Origin: Phoronis australis
Taxonomy: Eukaryota; Phoronida; Phoronidae
Reading direction: 5' to 3'
DNA length: 64,000 nt
Assembly (NCBI GenBank): GCA_002633005.1
Contig: NMRA01000064.1
Span: 797,997-861,996 of the forward strand
The first letter of the stretch is position 1; every line of letters begins with the position of its first letter. The notes below the pieces were generated by a model, which searched no databases, was not told the DNA's origin, and saw only the letters and a list, made by a program, of their open reading frames with translations. Both the position numbers and the translations under genes were made by a program. This document shows positions 1-11,118 of this stretch, in pieces.

Positions 1-386
1 CACAGTCAACGGACTCATAAACACGGGCACAAACGCATGAACACGACTCACGGACCTGCAAACACCGTCCACTGACTCACAAACACGGGAACGGACTCGC
101 AAAACACGATCCACGCACCCAAATACACGGGACACGGACTCATATTCCCGAGGAAACACGGTTAACGGGGTCAGCTGATATCTCCATTTTGTCCGTAAAC
201 CGTGCTTGGCGGTCCGTTAACCGTGTTTCCTCGGGAATATGAGTCCGTGTACCGTGTATTTAGGTGCGTGGATCGTGTTTTGTGAATCCGTTCCCTTGTT
301 GGTGAGTCAGTGGACGGTGTTTGCAGCTCCGTGAGTCGTGTTCATGTGTCCGTGGGCAGTGTTTATGAGTCCGTTAACCGTGTAGT
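1..386. repeat. Foldback (inverted) repeat built from ~21-bp tandem units
   Basis: The left arm (about 1-168) is the reverse complement of the right arm (about 214-385), separated by a ~45 bp spacer, with small indels between arms. Each arm is itself an imperfect tandem array of a ~21 bp unit, best represented by gtgtttatgagtccgttaac, which recurs with variations such as gtgtttgcagctccgtgagt and gtgttcatgtgtccgtgggc. The structure lies in the intron just upstream of the first visible chitinase exon. The left arm runs into the window edge, so its full length is unknown. Confidence 0.85.
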
Positions 387-473
387 TTAGGTACCTTGTC
401 GCAGTGGCAAACCTACAGAATCAACTCATTGAGGTTCATTGCACATGGAATGTCTGATATATTAATTTTACAG

Positions 474-714
474 ACAAACTACATCTTAGACAAAGGTTTA
501 GCTGGGGCCATGTTCTGGGCACTGGATCTGGACGACTTCAATGGGCTTTGTGAAGGTGGCAAGTCACCTTTGATGAACGCCGTGAAAGATGCCTTAAGTA
601 ATAGTTCTGTTACCATGGCGACCTCAAGTAATACTGTGCCGACTCCGGTAGACACCAATACCAACAGCCAACCTGCACCTCCCTCAACTACCCCCAACAC
701 AGGTTCAGCGTCAG
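474..714 (+). CDS. Chitinase exon: end of upstream GH18 domain plus Thr/Pro/Ser linker
   Basis: The acceptor ttttacag precedes ACAAAC and the donor is TCAG|GTAGGA. The exon encodes [20 protein letters not shown], the last strand and helix of a GH18 barrel including the conserved substrate-contacting Trp. A low-complexity Thr/Ser/Pro linker follows, of the type that separates domains in multidomain chitinases and is usually O-glycosylated. The exon leaves one base (phase 1). Confidence 0.85.
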
Positions 715-3700
715 GTAGGATTGTTATGCCACAAATGAAAAAACTTCCACGTTGAACTTATGTATGTTTTAGGTTTAGACTTCATTTTTGTATTCTAACT
801 TGGGACACGGCAGAACGAGACAAGACTGAAACTCAAAAGTTGATTAAAATGAGGAATTTGTGCGGATGTTTCACCCTAAGAGTCTTTATTAGTGTGCACG
901 AGGATTGATCGAGTCAGAAATGTTTCGTGAGCTTAAAAATGTCTTTTTATTTGTAATTTTGAAAGAGTACAGAATGGTTGGTTACTACACAAATTGGGCA
1001 CAGTACAGAGTTAGTCCAAAGACATTTCTGCCGAAGGACGTGGACCCGGCTCTGTTCACTCATATCATTTACGCCTTCGCAAAGATAGAAAACAACAAAC
1101 TGGCCCCGTACGAATGGAACGATATCAGTAAGTAGATTTAACTGAAATAAACAATGCCTGGAATTTCAAGGACTCATAAAATGTTGCCTTCATAGTAGCA
1201 GCATTTCCGGGACAATACAGATTAATGGAAATAGTTTGTGTAAAAAGATTCATACGAAATTACTGCGATTCTGAAGTGGACGGGAAAGCTAGCTACTCAG
1301 TATAACAGTCTGGTGAGTTCACAAATGAACGTGGAACATTTAAATTTTACTGATTGTCCCACTTCAAAGCAATCACTGCAAAATACAAACGCACTATTTT
1401 CGCTCTCTACACTCCATAAACATTATGGGCAAGCATCCTGTACAAATCTTTATATCGCATTATCCTTCCGTAGGTCAGTTGGAGTACATCTGTACTGTAA
1501 TTTCAGGTTCATTTTTCTGTTTTAGGTGTGGGTTATCCAGGCATCCAAGATCTTAAACAACAAAACTCAAAATTAAAAACACTTCTGGCGGTTGGTGGTT
1601 GGAGCCACGGAAGTGCAACCTTTACAAGTATGGTGGCGACTACCGCAAACCGAAAGACATTCATTGATGACGCGAAGTCTTTCCTACGTAAACATGGATT
1701 CGATGGCCTCGATTACGATTGGGAGTATCCCGCGTCACGTGGTAGTCCCGCTGGAGACAAGCAATTATTTACCACCCTTATCACAGTATGTGTCATGAAA
1801 GAACATATCACGTTGAAATCTCCATCAGACATGTTTATGCCTTGATGCAACAGGTTCCAATAAGCAATGAGATGACCATACTTGCTCAGGGGCCTGTTTC
1901 TAGAATACTCTATTGATTTTTGTCTATTTTCTTTCGCCTTCCATTCAGAATACAGATGGCTTAGCCTCCTTCACGAAAATCAGACTAAAGCTTATCAGAA
2001 AATCTGTCTACAACTCCACTGCAGAAAGAAACAGAAGGCAATTCGTTCCAAGAAATGCAAAAGACAAATATCTGGCTATTCGTAATCAGATTTCTGACTT
2101 TCAGTTTAAGTCAAAACACAGATGCTAATGATCTTCTTGAGAAACAGGTCCTTGAGGAATCACTAAGTTTTGCTTTACGGATTAAAGGTCAGGTGAAATG
2201 ACCAGTTAAGCCAAAGCAGTAGCGGCTGTGAGCGCTATCTGTAAACAGTTACATCAAATGCATGCCATCCTAAAGGCCGAAGAAAGGTGGCCCTCGTACA
2301 TGTTGCTACGGACTTCTGCGACCTCTCCCGGACGAAGACCCTCATGACTTTACGCACATGGTAACCTTGGTGTTCTGTCGGAGGGGGCTCGATCTATGAG
2401 GCTTGCGCACGCAGTTTAGGCTTCATATCACTAAATTATTTATTTTTGTTTCAGGAAACGAGAGCTGCGTTTGAACAGGAGGCCCAATCTACAGGAAAAG
2501 AACGCCTGTTGGTCACAGCCGCAGTGGCTGCTGGGAAGTCAACTATAGAAGCTGGATACGAAATCGGCAAAATAGCAGAGTAAGTAAAGTTACACTTAAA
2601 AACTTTGTTATTTTCAAAAGAATTGTCGTCACTTCAAATTTTTCAGACGTTATCATGTTTGTCTTTTCTATTCCATAGGCAGTTAGACTTTATAAACTTG
2701 ATGGCCTACGACTTGCATGGCTCCTGGGAGACAAAGGCGGGACACCATTCGCCGCTGTATGCGCGGGCAAGTGAAACCGAGGCGGAAAAGACGATGAATG
2801 TGGTGGGTTTTGACTGGGGAATGACAATCTGTAATTGTGTAATAGAGCTTTATAAACTGGTCGTTTTCAGTTGTATTAAAATGTTGATAGCTGTTTTCTT
2901 GAAATTAACCAACGAACAAGCGTATTTACTCTTCGATAATTTTAAGCAGTCTGATACACGTTGTACCAGACGTGCATGTGGGACCATTGCACTGATCACC
3001 TGGAACTATTTTTATGCTTTATTAATATTGATATATAGTTAAAAACCAAGCTGACGAGCTAGAGACCTGACACAAGGTTCTAGCAGTGTGCCCTAGTGGG
3101 ACTCGTACCCACGACCTTCAGTAAAGGAAGCGGTCACTTATCCCACTGAACCATACTGTCTCCTCTGTTTCGCAAGCTAGACAGCATTGCTGATATTGCC
3201 GTAGGGCCTACGTTTTAGTTTAAGTAAAGATGCAATTTTTCTGTGTACATGCCTTAACAAAAGTACGATGAGAAGTTGATCTTTTATACTCTTTTCATTC
3301 CAGGACTGGGCTGTTAACAAGTGGTTAGAAGGAACACCGTCCGATAAACTAGTGATGGGAATGGGCAATTATGGTCGGTCGTTTACTTTGGCTAACCCAG
3401 CCAACTTTAAAGTCGGGTCAGCTATAACTGGGGCAGGTACACAAGGAGCATATTCAAAGGAAGCGGGATTTTTGGGCTATTACGAGGTGAGTATGTTGAC
3501 TGGTTACTGACGTAGAGTACGCTTAGTATTGTGTTTTGGAACGTATAAGGGGGGGGGGGGGGGCACTGTTTAAGTGTCAATGTTGAAATCTTAATCGAGT
3601 TCTTTAACACGATCATCCGCTTCTGAATTGTTCGGGAATCAGCCGTCAACTCAAGTCGCAACAAATGCGCACATGTGTAATTTTTGAATTCACAACTTTA

Positions 3701-6700
3701 GGCTTGGTCAAGGTGCTATAGATTTTAGCTCATTAGGTAGGCCAATCCCTTTGAACTCGAGTCTCTGATGTTTTCGTTATTGTTTTTGGTAAGGAATATT
3801 ACTAGATCATTAGCTTAGTACCTTAAGTCATTTTTAGGCACTAACATACTACGGAAATGCAGGTTTAAATGAAGCGGACAATTTATGATAGCGTGGAAAG
3901 TTTTGTCTTTTACATTTGTTTCGTTTCAAGTTGCGTTCAGGTTAATTACTTTCATCTGAAAACCGATAAAAAGTTACGCAGCAGGTCAGTTTGAACTTCA
4001 CGAGCTGGAATACGCCAGTGGTTGCATTTTCAGTAATGGGCTGACTTGTGTGATGTTAAGTCAGCCCTGCATGATGTACCATCTCTTCGGCGCGTGACCA
4101 GTTCGCAGCATAGACTGAACTGTGTACAGAGTATATATTAGCGCTGCATTAGGTGTGTCTCCCGCGTACGTCTGCTGATTTCTACAGTGTGAAATACTTT
4201 TTTGCCGCAGGCGGCCAGAGTCACTGATACCGTCTCAGTCGCTGGACAAGCACCACCTGGACATACACTCTGGAACGTTGTTTATCATGGCTTCTCATTG
4301 GTTAAAGTAATGAAACCGACGTCATAACATTCAGTCATTCCCACTGGTTGAAATCTGGGAAGCCCCTTTCAGTTTACTGTTACGTACGTAAGGCGACTAC
4401 CTTTGACCTGAATAGTTGCGGGCAGTGACCGAAGTAAACAAAATTAAGGAAACCCCGATCCCGTAGCTGAGCCCATAAATGCAGTACATAGAAAGCATGT
4501 GCATGTGGTGGCAATGTGGTAATCTTCCGACCAAGCATGCGCATTGATGCCCACACACGGAATTCCGGGTGTCATTCAGTTTCCACAGGACCACTTTTCA
4601 GTATATGTGGCGCTGTGTCAGAGGGTACAAGTGGACACAGGGACCATATTGCGCAAATCACCCGTAAAACAAACGGTCTCGTGTCCTTCGCTTACACTTA
4701 TTGAGGTGACAGTTCAAACAGTCCTTAACGATAAAGGATGGATAATGAAACGTCCATGAAAATCTATGTTTCAGTGAACCATTTTTACTACTCATTCATA
4801 ACATATTAATTTTGTAGATATGTGACAATGGTTGGAATAGAGTTTGGGACGACGAACACAAGGTGCCCTATAAGTACGCCGGAAACCAATGGGTTGGCTA
4901 TGACGACATCCAGAGTCTGACAATCAAGGTATTGTATCTGTCACCTGAATACAGGAACTATGAACTAGAATATTGGAAACTCCTTTCAAAACACGATGGA
5001 AACATTCAAGTAAGTTGGCTGAGATTGTGTAAAACTTCGAAAAGCTGTGTGTGCATTCTGAATGTTTTACGGTAAACGCAGCAGCACCTGACAGCGACTG
5101 ATACAAGCTAGTTGTATATCATAAAGTAGGACAGCTACGTAGTGGAACCAGTCGTTGTTTTATCTGTAAATACTAACATGTTCACACACAGTTTTACAAA
5201 AAAGACATTTATGATTTTCCATGCGTAAAAAGTCGAACTTCATAAATGTTCAGTAACGCTTCATCTAACTTTAAAATACTTTCAGGCAGAATACATAAAA
5301 AGCAAGAAACTTGGTGGTGCGATGTTTTGGGCTATTGATTTCGACGACTTCAACAAAGGTTGCCATGCAACCAATACGCCTTATCCCCTGATACGAGCAG
5401 TAAAGGCAGCGCTTGAGGTTCCATCTGGCGGCGGTGGGGGTGGTCAATGCGAATGCGTTTGTGATGGTAATGACACATCCACGATAACTTCTACTTTTCA
5501 AGACAAAATGACGACAAAATTGTTCACGAGCACATCGGTGAGTATTTACTTATGCCCACTTTAAAGGGCATGTGCTTTCAGAATGAAAAGATAACATAAA
5601 TGGACTTGGTGACCATAAAAGTATCAATTGAACGCAAAGATGGGAGCCTTTGAAATAAATTTCTGAAGCAGCATGGAGTTCAAGGTCAATCAAAAGTAAT
5701 TGAAAACATCTATCGAAAATGTTGCAAAGGTAATTTCCCTTCTGACTCGCGTATGATTTAATTTGTAGTCAACGTCGTGTGTATTCAGCTGCCAAGGTAG
5801 CTCATGTGTCAACACCAAGAAGCAATGTTACAATTGCAGCGATCCTCAAGAGGAGAAGGACTGCACAAACAAGTTTCAAGGTACACAGGATGCTATCAGT
5901 GACTTGCCAACTACACTTTACGACCACGTGATTTATGCCATTTTGCTGTTTTAAGCGAGGCATACCATGTAGGTCAATAAAAACATTTTTTTAGATTAAC
6001 GTCATCTTGACGTTTTGGACCCTGTCAAATATTATTAAAATTATAAAATTAAAAGCAATAATAGCAATTTTGCCAGAATTATATGTCGCTTTAAATTACC
6101 GAGATCTTGGAAAATTATTACCTGGCTATGCACCTGGGCCCAGAATCTAATCTTTGTACTCAAAACGAACTCGAAATTATTTTTGGCAATTTCTCTGATA
6201 CTTTGTGCGAGCTCAAGATAAGTGGTTATTATACTGTGCTCGAATACATTATAGTTTACGCATGCGTTTCTAGTCCAAGTTTGCACTTGGTGACCCTTAT
6301 ATTCGTGATACAAACACGAGCTCAAACTCGAACTTTTAACCTTAATGTTGGGTTTATCAACTGCAAACTAGGACTAAAAAATTTTCCACGTACTCGAGCA
6401 TAGAATAATAAACACTTATCTTGAGTTCACACAAATGTAGAGTAGAAAATGCCAAACATAATTTCGAGTTCCATTTCGAGTAAAAGATAAGATTCCGGAC
6501 CCTGGTAAATCTTGCCCCTTCTCAAATCTCCGGGGGCATGCAATAGGTGCAGTCGTTGTCGGAGGACACCAATTAATCCAAGAACACAATTTTGAAAAAA
6601 AAATGAATGCTAAATTGTCTTCGTGGTTACCTCAAGCCGGAAAAAATGAAGACCTGGACAATTTTTGAAAATGTGATCTGACTGTGCATTTCTGTTGATA

Positions 6701-7738
6701 TTTATAGGTCCAAATGACGTCATATAGTGGCAGATATGTCAATACTAAACATCCGGATATTTCCCCTATAACGGAAATGACGAAGTCACACGAACAGATT
6801 TATGAGTACGGTGTTGGTGTTCATGGCTTCACTGACAACAATAACTGTAGTGTGGTGCAAAACTAAATTCCATAAAAATTAAATCTAGCATTGTTCTTTT
6901 CTATATTTCTGACATGTGTAGGGGCTAATTTTTGGTGTTTTCCACTTGCTGTTTTTAAAAAAATGTACAGTAGCAACCGAAATTGTCACACAAATAGCAT
7001 GACATATATGTAGCACCATGCGTCTAGATTTGTGAACTGATGTCATTGCATTTCTATATCCAGATTCGTACTGCTACATGTGTGAGGGCAACCCGTGTGT
7101 GACTGTTCGGAAAGATTGTCATACCTGTAATAACACTCAAGACGAGGCTCAGTGCAACACTCATTATCTGTCTGGTTCAGGTAATAAGAAGTTACATATT
7201 CAACATTTTCGATTTGAATTGGAGATTTTTCCGCTATCTTGAAAAAAGAACTTCCACTATTTCATTCTTTTGCTCATTTGAAAGGGCGTGGAAGGAACCT
7301 TTTACTTAATAAAACATTCTCTCGAAAAATTTTATGTTATCCATAGAATCAGTGGTCTAATTACAAGGATTGGCTGCCATATCATAGGCTTTGCGTTACG
7401 ACGATATTCTTGGAAAACTGACACACGCGGCAGGATTTTATGTATTCAACAAGGGTACTAAATAGAATTCATGCAATATTTGCCATATAAAGCTTTTCGA
7501 AACCCATCTTCTATGGGAGTAGTTTTTTAATCTATATGTTTAGCACTGCGCCGCAAGGTTAAAAATGGCTAACTTCAAAGTAAGATGAAATGAGAATGAT
7601 GCGTATTCTGGATACTTGTTGTCTGCGTTCGAGAGCCTGATCCTCTAAAACTGTACTTTTGTTTCAGGAATGGTAACGCTGTCCTGTGCCATATCATTGC
7701 TGGGTCTCATAGGTGTACAGTTAGTATTAGTATTCTGA
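474..7738 (+). CDS. Chitinase (GH18) with two catalytic-domain units, Cys-rich modules and GPI-type tail; 5' end outside window
   Basis: Eleven exons join in phase: 474-714, 966-1127, 1526-1785, 2455-2579, 2679-2802, 3304-3486, 4818-4928, 5286-5537, 5769-5880, 7064-7180, 7668-7738. They sum to 1758 nt, or 585 visible residues plus a TGA stop. GH18 enzymes hydrolyse beta-1,4 links in chitin by substrate-assisted catalysis. Visible residues 1-80 are the C-terminal end of a first GH18 domain ([12 protein letters not shown]) and a Thr/Pro/Ser linker. Residues ~82-440 are a complete second GH18 domain, with [16 protein letters not shown], the active-site DGLDYDWE (catalytic Glu about residue 201), [17 protein letters not shown] and [13 protein letters not shown] glycine run follows, then two six-cysteine modules and a hydrophobic C-terminus. 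No CBM14 chitin-binding domain is seen. The joining of the first exon to the second rests on matching phase 1 and a weak acceptor (aaag) at 965. If it is wrong, two tandem chitinase genes are present. Confidence 0.9.
966..1127 (+). CDS. Chitinase exon: start of second GH18 domain
   Basis: It encodes [15 protein letters not shown] and then [13 protein letters not shown], the first two beta strands of the GH18 barrel. The start at 966 was chosen over 973 because only it gives phase 1, matching the donor at 714, and completes the usual xYRxVxYYTNW opening. The donor is ATATCA|GTAAGT. Confidence 0.8.
1526..1785 (+). CDS. Chitinase exon carrying the GH18 catalytic motif
   Basis: The acceptor is tctgttttag and the donor is ATCACA|GTATGT. 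It encodes [10 protein letters not shown] and [11 protein letters not shown]. The DxxDxDxE pattern is complete, including the proton-donor Glu, so the domain should be catalytically active. Confidence 0.93.
1889..2151. mobile_element. MITE with ggcctgtttct terminal inverted repeats
   Basis: The left end ggggcctgtttctaga is mirrored by the right end cttgagaaacaggtcc, about 260 bp apart, with no coding capacity. It lies inside a chitinase intron (1786-2454). No clean target-site duplication was found, so the superfamily is undecided. Confidence 0.6.
2455..2579 (+). CDS. Chitinase exon (short, barrel middle)
   Basis: It lies between tgtttcag and CAGA|GTAAGT. The translation [34 protein letters not shown] matches the usual GH18 segment after the active site. 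It enters in phase 0 and leaves two bases. Confidence 0.88.
2679..2802 (+). CDS. Chitinase exon with MAYDLHG motif
   Basis: The acceptor ttccatag is followed by the frame [17 protein letters not shown], the conserved GH18 strand whose Asp and Tyr contact the substrate N-acetyl group. HHSPLYAR follows. The donor is AATGTG|GTGGGT. Confidence 0.9.
3084..3162 (-). pseudogene. tRNA-like sequence (SINE head or tRNA pseudogene)
   Basis: On the minus strand there is an A-box-like ggttcagtgggataagtg and, about 30 bp on, a B-box-like ggtacgagtccc (one mismatch to GGTTCGANTCC). The acceptor-stem ends do not pair, so it is not a working tRNA. It lies in a chitinase intron. Confidence 0.55.
3304..3486 (+). 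CDS. Chitinase exon with MGNYGRSF motif
   Basis: The exon is 61 codons in phase 0, between cattccag and TACGAG|GTGAGT. It encodes [25 protein letters not shown], and a Gly-rich insertion ending GFLGYYE, all standard in chitinases of the chitotriosidase/AMCase type. Confidence 0.9.
4818..4928 (+). CDS. Chitinase exon (barrel strand 7 region)
   Basis: The exon is 37 codons in phase 0 after ttttgtag. It encodes [28 protein letters not shown] and SLTIK, the usual segment ahead of the final GH18 exon. The donor is AAG|GTATTG. Confidence 0.9.
5286..5537 (+). CDS. Chitinase exon: end of second GH18 domain and Gly linker
   Basis: It encodes [30 protein letters not shown], then a Gly6 run, QCECVC and a Thr/Ser-rich stretch. 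It is the counterpart of exon 474-714 in the upstream domain, with a different linker. It is 84 codons in phase 0, with donor ATCG|GTGAGT. Confidence 0.88.
5769..5880 (+). CDS. Chitinase exon: first six-cysteine module
   Basis: The acceptor is tttgtag and the donor CAAG|GTACAC. The cysteine spacing is C-x3-C-x4-C-x6-C-x2-C-x8-C, with short anchors SCQGSSC and QCYNC. This spacing is too tight for a CBM14/peritrophin domain. I do not recognise the module. Confidence 0.78.
7064..7180 (+). CDS. Chitinase exon: second six-cysteine module
   Basis: The acceptor is tatatccag and the donor TTCAG|GTAATA. The spacing C-x2-C-x4-C-x6-C-x2-C-x8-C nearly repeats the preceding exon ([14 protein letters not shown]), so the two exons are an internal duplication. 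It ends in SGS, small residues suitable for a GPI omega site. Confidence 0.78.
7668..7738 (+). CDS. Chitinase terminal exon: hydrophobic GPI-type tail
   Basis: The acceptor is tgtttcag. The translation is GMVTLSC followed by an uncharged, mostly aliphatic run ([13 protein letters not shown]) and TGA. A small-residue stretch followed directly by a terminal hydrophobic segment with no cytoplasmic basic tail is the pattern of a GPI-anchor signal, so the enzyme is predicted to sit on the outer cell surface. A simple membrane tail is the alternative. Confidence 0.75.
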
Positions 7739-9435
7739 TTGCGGCCATATTGCTGATTACGTGTCATGATGGGACAAGGAGAAACAATTGTTTTTGGTGT
7801 CGAAGGAGAGAAAGCCAACATCCCTTATACTTGCACGGGCGGCTACAAGATGAGAGAACCTCTTTCTTTTGAAAACAGTTTTATATCTTGTATATGTGTA
7901 TTTGTTTTATATATTGTATATGTGTATTTATAAGTATTTATTGATATGTACCAAACATTTTCCTGTACGATTTTACTATTTTTTGTATATCCTATTGTTA
8001 TTTTGATAAAGAACATTGAGAACTATTGCAGTTGTTGGAAGATTCCTTTTTAGTAAGACTAAAGATTTTGTACGTTTTTCTTCTGAACTATAAGCATGAC
8101 GCACAGCGGGTTATTGCTGTTGGCCTGTACACATGTTGGCTAGGACATTTTATTCTTCTAATACCCAAAAGTAAACTTTTCCTGATACTGGGGTGCGTTG
8201 ATATGCATGAGATGTTTTAAAATAAACGCGCTGTCTCTCATAAAATCTTACCAAGAATCGTATTTCGTAACGTTTCTAAATCGTACGTATGACAAAAACT
8301 TCATTTTCTTACTTTGTCCACAGTTTGTGGTATAAATAGCGCTAAGCCAATCTGTTAACCCAGAAATAACCCACAAACTGCATTCATCATACACATTTTA
8401 GTATGTAAGTAGTAGTATACCTGTGCACACGGATGTATTTTCGAGATGACGCGTAAAGCGGCATTTTTGCGGTGCGTGAAGGTTAAGTATACGCCATGAA
8501 GACGGGCTCCCTCTGTTGATACTAGACTAAGTAACCACGGTCACAGTTCTTCTCGTTGACTGTCTGCATCCGTACATAGAGGTCACCAGAAAACGTCTCT
8601 TTGTGGCGTGAACTGGAGTTTGAGATCCTAACGTAGGGAACGCTTCCGTTCATTTTGTTGAAATTTAGGGAATTAAGCTCCTTCTAAAACAAACGGCGTA
8701 ACTTCAGAATTGATCCAATTAACCTGTCTATTCTTTAAGGTACTCTAGATATGTATCTAAGACATCTAAACCTTTTACTATACACAATTTTGGATATATT
8801 GGTAAAGGAGGGGGTCGATACGTTGCACCTTTAAACAAAAGGCAATTGCAGACGGAGAGATACGAGTTGGGCTGACAATTCTGTCATGGCAATGAAAATA
8901 TGACAATATTTGAATGAATAAGTCGATTAAAGTCCATTCAGTTGTTCTCCGTCGCTACGACGTGTGCACTTTCATTACAACTCATCTATCGCTCACTTGG
9001 GACAGACAGCTCACTCGTCGATGTGCTATCATTAGCCATAACAGCAATGCTTTTTTGGCATTTTTCGAACTAAACGACGAAAAAATCGAAGAAAATAACA
9101 GAATAAACTCTGCTACCGTATTGGGCAAATGGCCAAACGACAAGCTATTGCCCCACTTCCCGTGACGTCACAGTTGAGTCTCACATAATCTCGCGTTATT
9201 GTTATACACTCGCAGAAGGACTATTCAACAGCACGATACTGTTATATTTATTGAGAAGTACCTTTGTGGCCTGCGGTTACTGCATCCCTAGCAGTAGACT
9301 GTTGGTCGGTGCCTTCCACCCCAGTTCTTGCATTTTGACGCACTCAAAATTACAAGGTGTCAAACTGATCATCAAAACATCCATTCAGCTCAATCCCGTA
9401 CCATGTACAAACGATGCTGGAGTAAAAGACAACGA
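7739..9435. other. Chitinase 3' UTR and intergenic DNA without recognised genes
   Basis: AT-rich sequence follows the stop codon. Open frames here (for example 8026-8220 and 8914-9165) have no recognisable domain, splice context or supported start. A tataaata at 8331 has no gene behind it that I can support. Confidence 0.5.
8221..8226 (+). terminator. Candidate polyadenylation signal of the chitinase gene
   Basis: This is an AATAAA hexamer about 480 bp past the chitinase stop, on the coding strand, after AT-rich sequence that could be 3' UTR. It was chosen by position only. Confidence 0.3.
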
Positions 9436-9517
9436 TGGCAGCGGTGGGATTCGAACCCACGCCTCCGTGGAGACTGGTGCCTAAAACCAGCGCCTTAGAC
9501 CGCTCGGCCACGCTACC
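9436..9517 (-). tRNA. tRNA-Leu (anticodon UAG)
   Basis: The 82-nt gene reads on the minus strand from GGTAGCGTGGCCGAGCGG. The acceptor stem GGTAGCG pairs with CGCTGCC (one G-U). The anticodon stem CTGGT/ACCAG encloses the loop TTTAGGC, giving anticodon UAG for CUA codons. There is a long variable arm typical of class II tRNA-Leu and a perfect B box GGTTCGAATCC. A run of four T follows the gene on the minus strand, a Pol III stop. Confidence 0.95.
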
Positions 9518-10324
9518 TGCTACACTTGTTTCGAGATAACATTGGTCATTGTTCATAGTAACAGTAGTCTAATGAAGGCCAGTACTGCTAGTATAGTGTT
9601 AGCGTTTCCTAATTAAAATTATGACTGGTAAATATTTCTTCATGCAGTTTGAATTCCTTTCTATTTTTTCGTAAGCCATAGATGCTTCCACTGCAAAACA
9701 CCACAGTGACGTCTCATAGCTTTCACTTTATTTAAATATGAATGCAATTATAATACGTTTCATGAGAAAAGCTCGCCTGGTCTCCAGCTACATGAGTAAA
9801 GCCCTCATCCTCAGGTTTTGTTTATAACCTAGAAAGTATCAACTTACCAACCCCCTGTTGTCACTAGTAGTAGAAATAGTAAACATTGGAACTTGACACC
9901 CAGCCGCAAGCCGTTAGCTGCCAGGCCTATAATTCTGTGCACTAGATAAATTATTTTTATGAACTATTTGAAGACTCTTCGTTAGAAAAAACGAGAACAG
10001 CACAAAAAACAGGGTATTGCATAACATCGAATTTTTTTTCTACACCCAAAACTTATGATTTTACAAAATGACCAGTGGATATGAAGGCGGTGTATGAATA
10101 CAAAAGTTGTAGAGATTGTCAGTAAATATCCTAGTGTTTTATTTCAAACATTTTAAAATTACTTTCGTTCGTACACTATTTAGAACTTGATTTTAATTTC
10201 GTAACAGTGGATATAATATTTTGACAGGTATATAATATACTACGAACTATTTTACTTGAGTAATGATACTGTATTTGCATGGGTAAGTTGGTTTAGTTTG
10301 GTCACTTAGTGGCATTCATGTAAA

Positions 10325-10507
10325 TGAATAATATTGAGCAGGACAAGAAACAAAACAATGGCAGAATTTCCTAAAGTTGGTGGCAGTTGCTAAGCTGTCC
10401 ACGAATGTGGACATTNTGAATAATAGTGAGTAGGACAAGAAACAAAACAATGGCAGAATTTCCTAAAGTTGGTGGCAGTTGCTAAGCTGTCCATGAATGT
10501 GGACATT
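10325..10507. repeat. 91-bp direct duplication abutting a single N (assembly overlap)
   Basis: 10325-10415 and 10417-10507 are near-identical, and both meet exactly at the N at 10416. The pattern of two copies ending at a one-base gap suggests unmerged contig ends or alleles rather than a biological tandem repeat. Confidence 0.85.
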
Positions 10508-10929
10508 GGACCAACGGAATTATTGTATGAATTCCAAATGGTGACTTAATCGTCGGATGATTCCCGGTTGGCCCGGTCAAAACAGTGGAAGCCGAAACAC
10601 GAAACGATTGCTACCAAACCAACAAAAGTGAGCGAGGTAAGATAATATACTTTTGCTGTTTTCAAATATTATGCATAAAACTTTAGTTGATAAAATCTAG
10701 TTTTCAATGCCTTTTATATTCTTCAGCTGAGCTCAAGAAACGTAAAAATTAGTTTTCTACAAAAATACTTTTGAAAAATCTCCTTTTTGGGGAAACATCG
10801 GATTTTAGGGTTAGAGTGCCGTAGAAATTCAGAAGGCTGGTTATTTTTTCCACGAAGTCGCACTCTTTTAATGGTATTAAATGAGATACTTTTTGTTTGT
10901 TAGTCGTCTTCAGGACATTATTAATGACA

Positions 10930-11118
10930 ATTTACACAGAGAATGTTTGAGACATTATTAACCCAAATAAGCCAATCCGGTTTTTGTTTATTCATTATTT
11001 ATAGCTTTTATTTGAATGTGTAANATTTACACAGAGAATGCGTGAGACATTATTAACCCAAATAAGCCAATCCGGTTTTTGTTTATTCATTATTTATAGC
11101 TGTTATTTGAATGTGTAA
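10930..11118. repeat. 94-bp direct duplication abutting a single N (assembly overlap)
   Basis: 10930-11023 and 11025-11118 match except for a few substitutions and meet at the N at 11024. The signature is the same as at 10416. Confidence 0.85.

Noticed and set aside
1-386. Possible CRISPR-like array of short repeats
   Set aside because: The units are contiguous and degenerate, arranged as a hairpin without spacers, in animal DNA.
8026-8220. 64-codon frame after the chitinase stop
   Set aside because: It lies in the likely 3' UTR just before an AATAAA, with no recognisable content.
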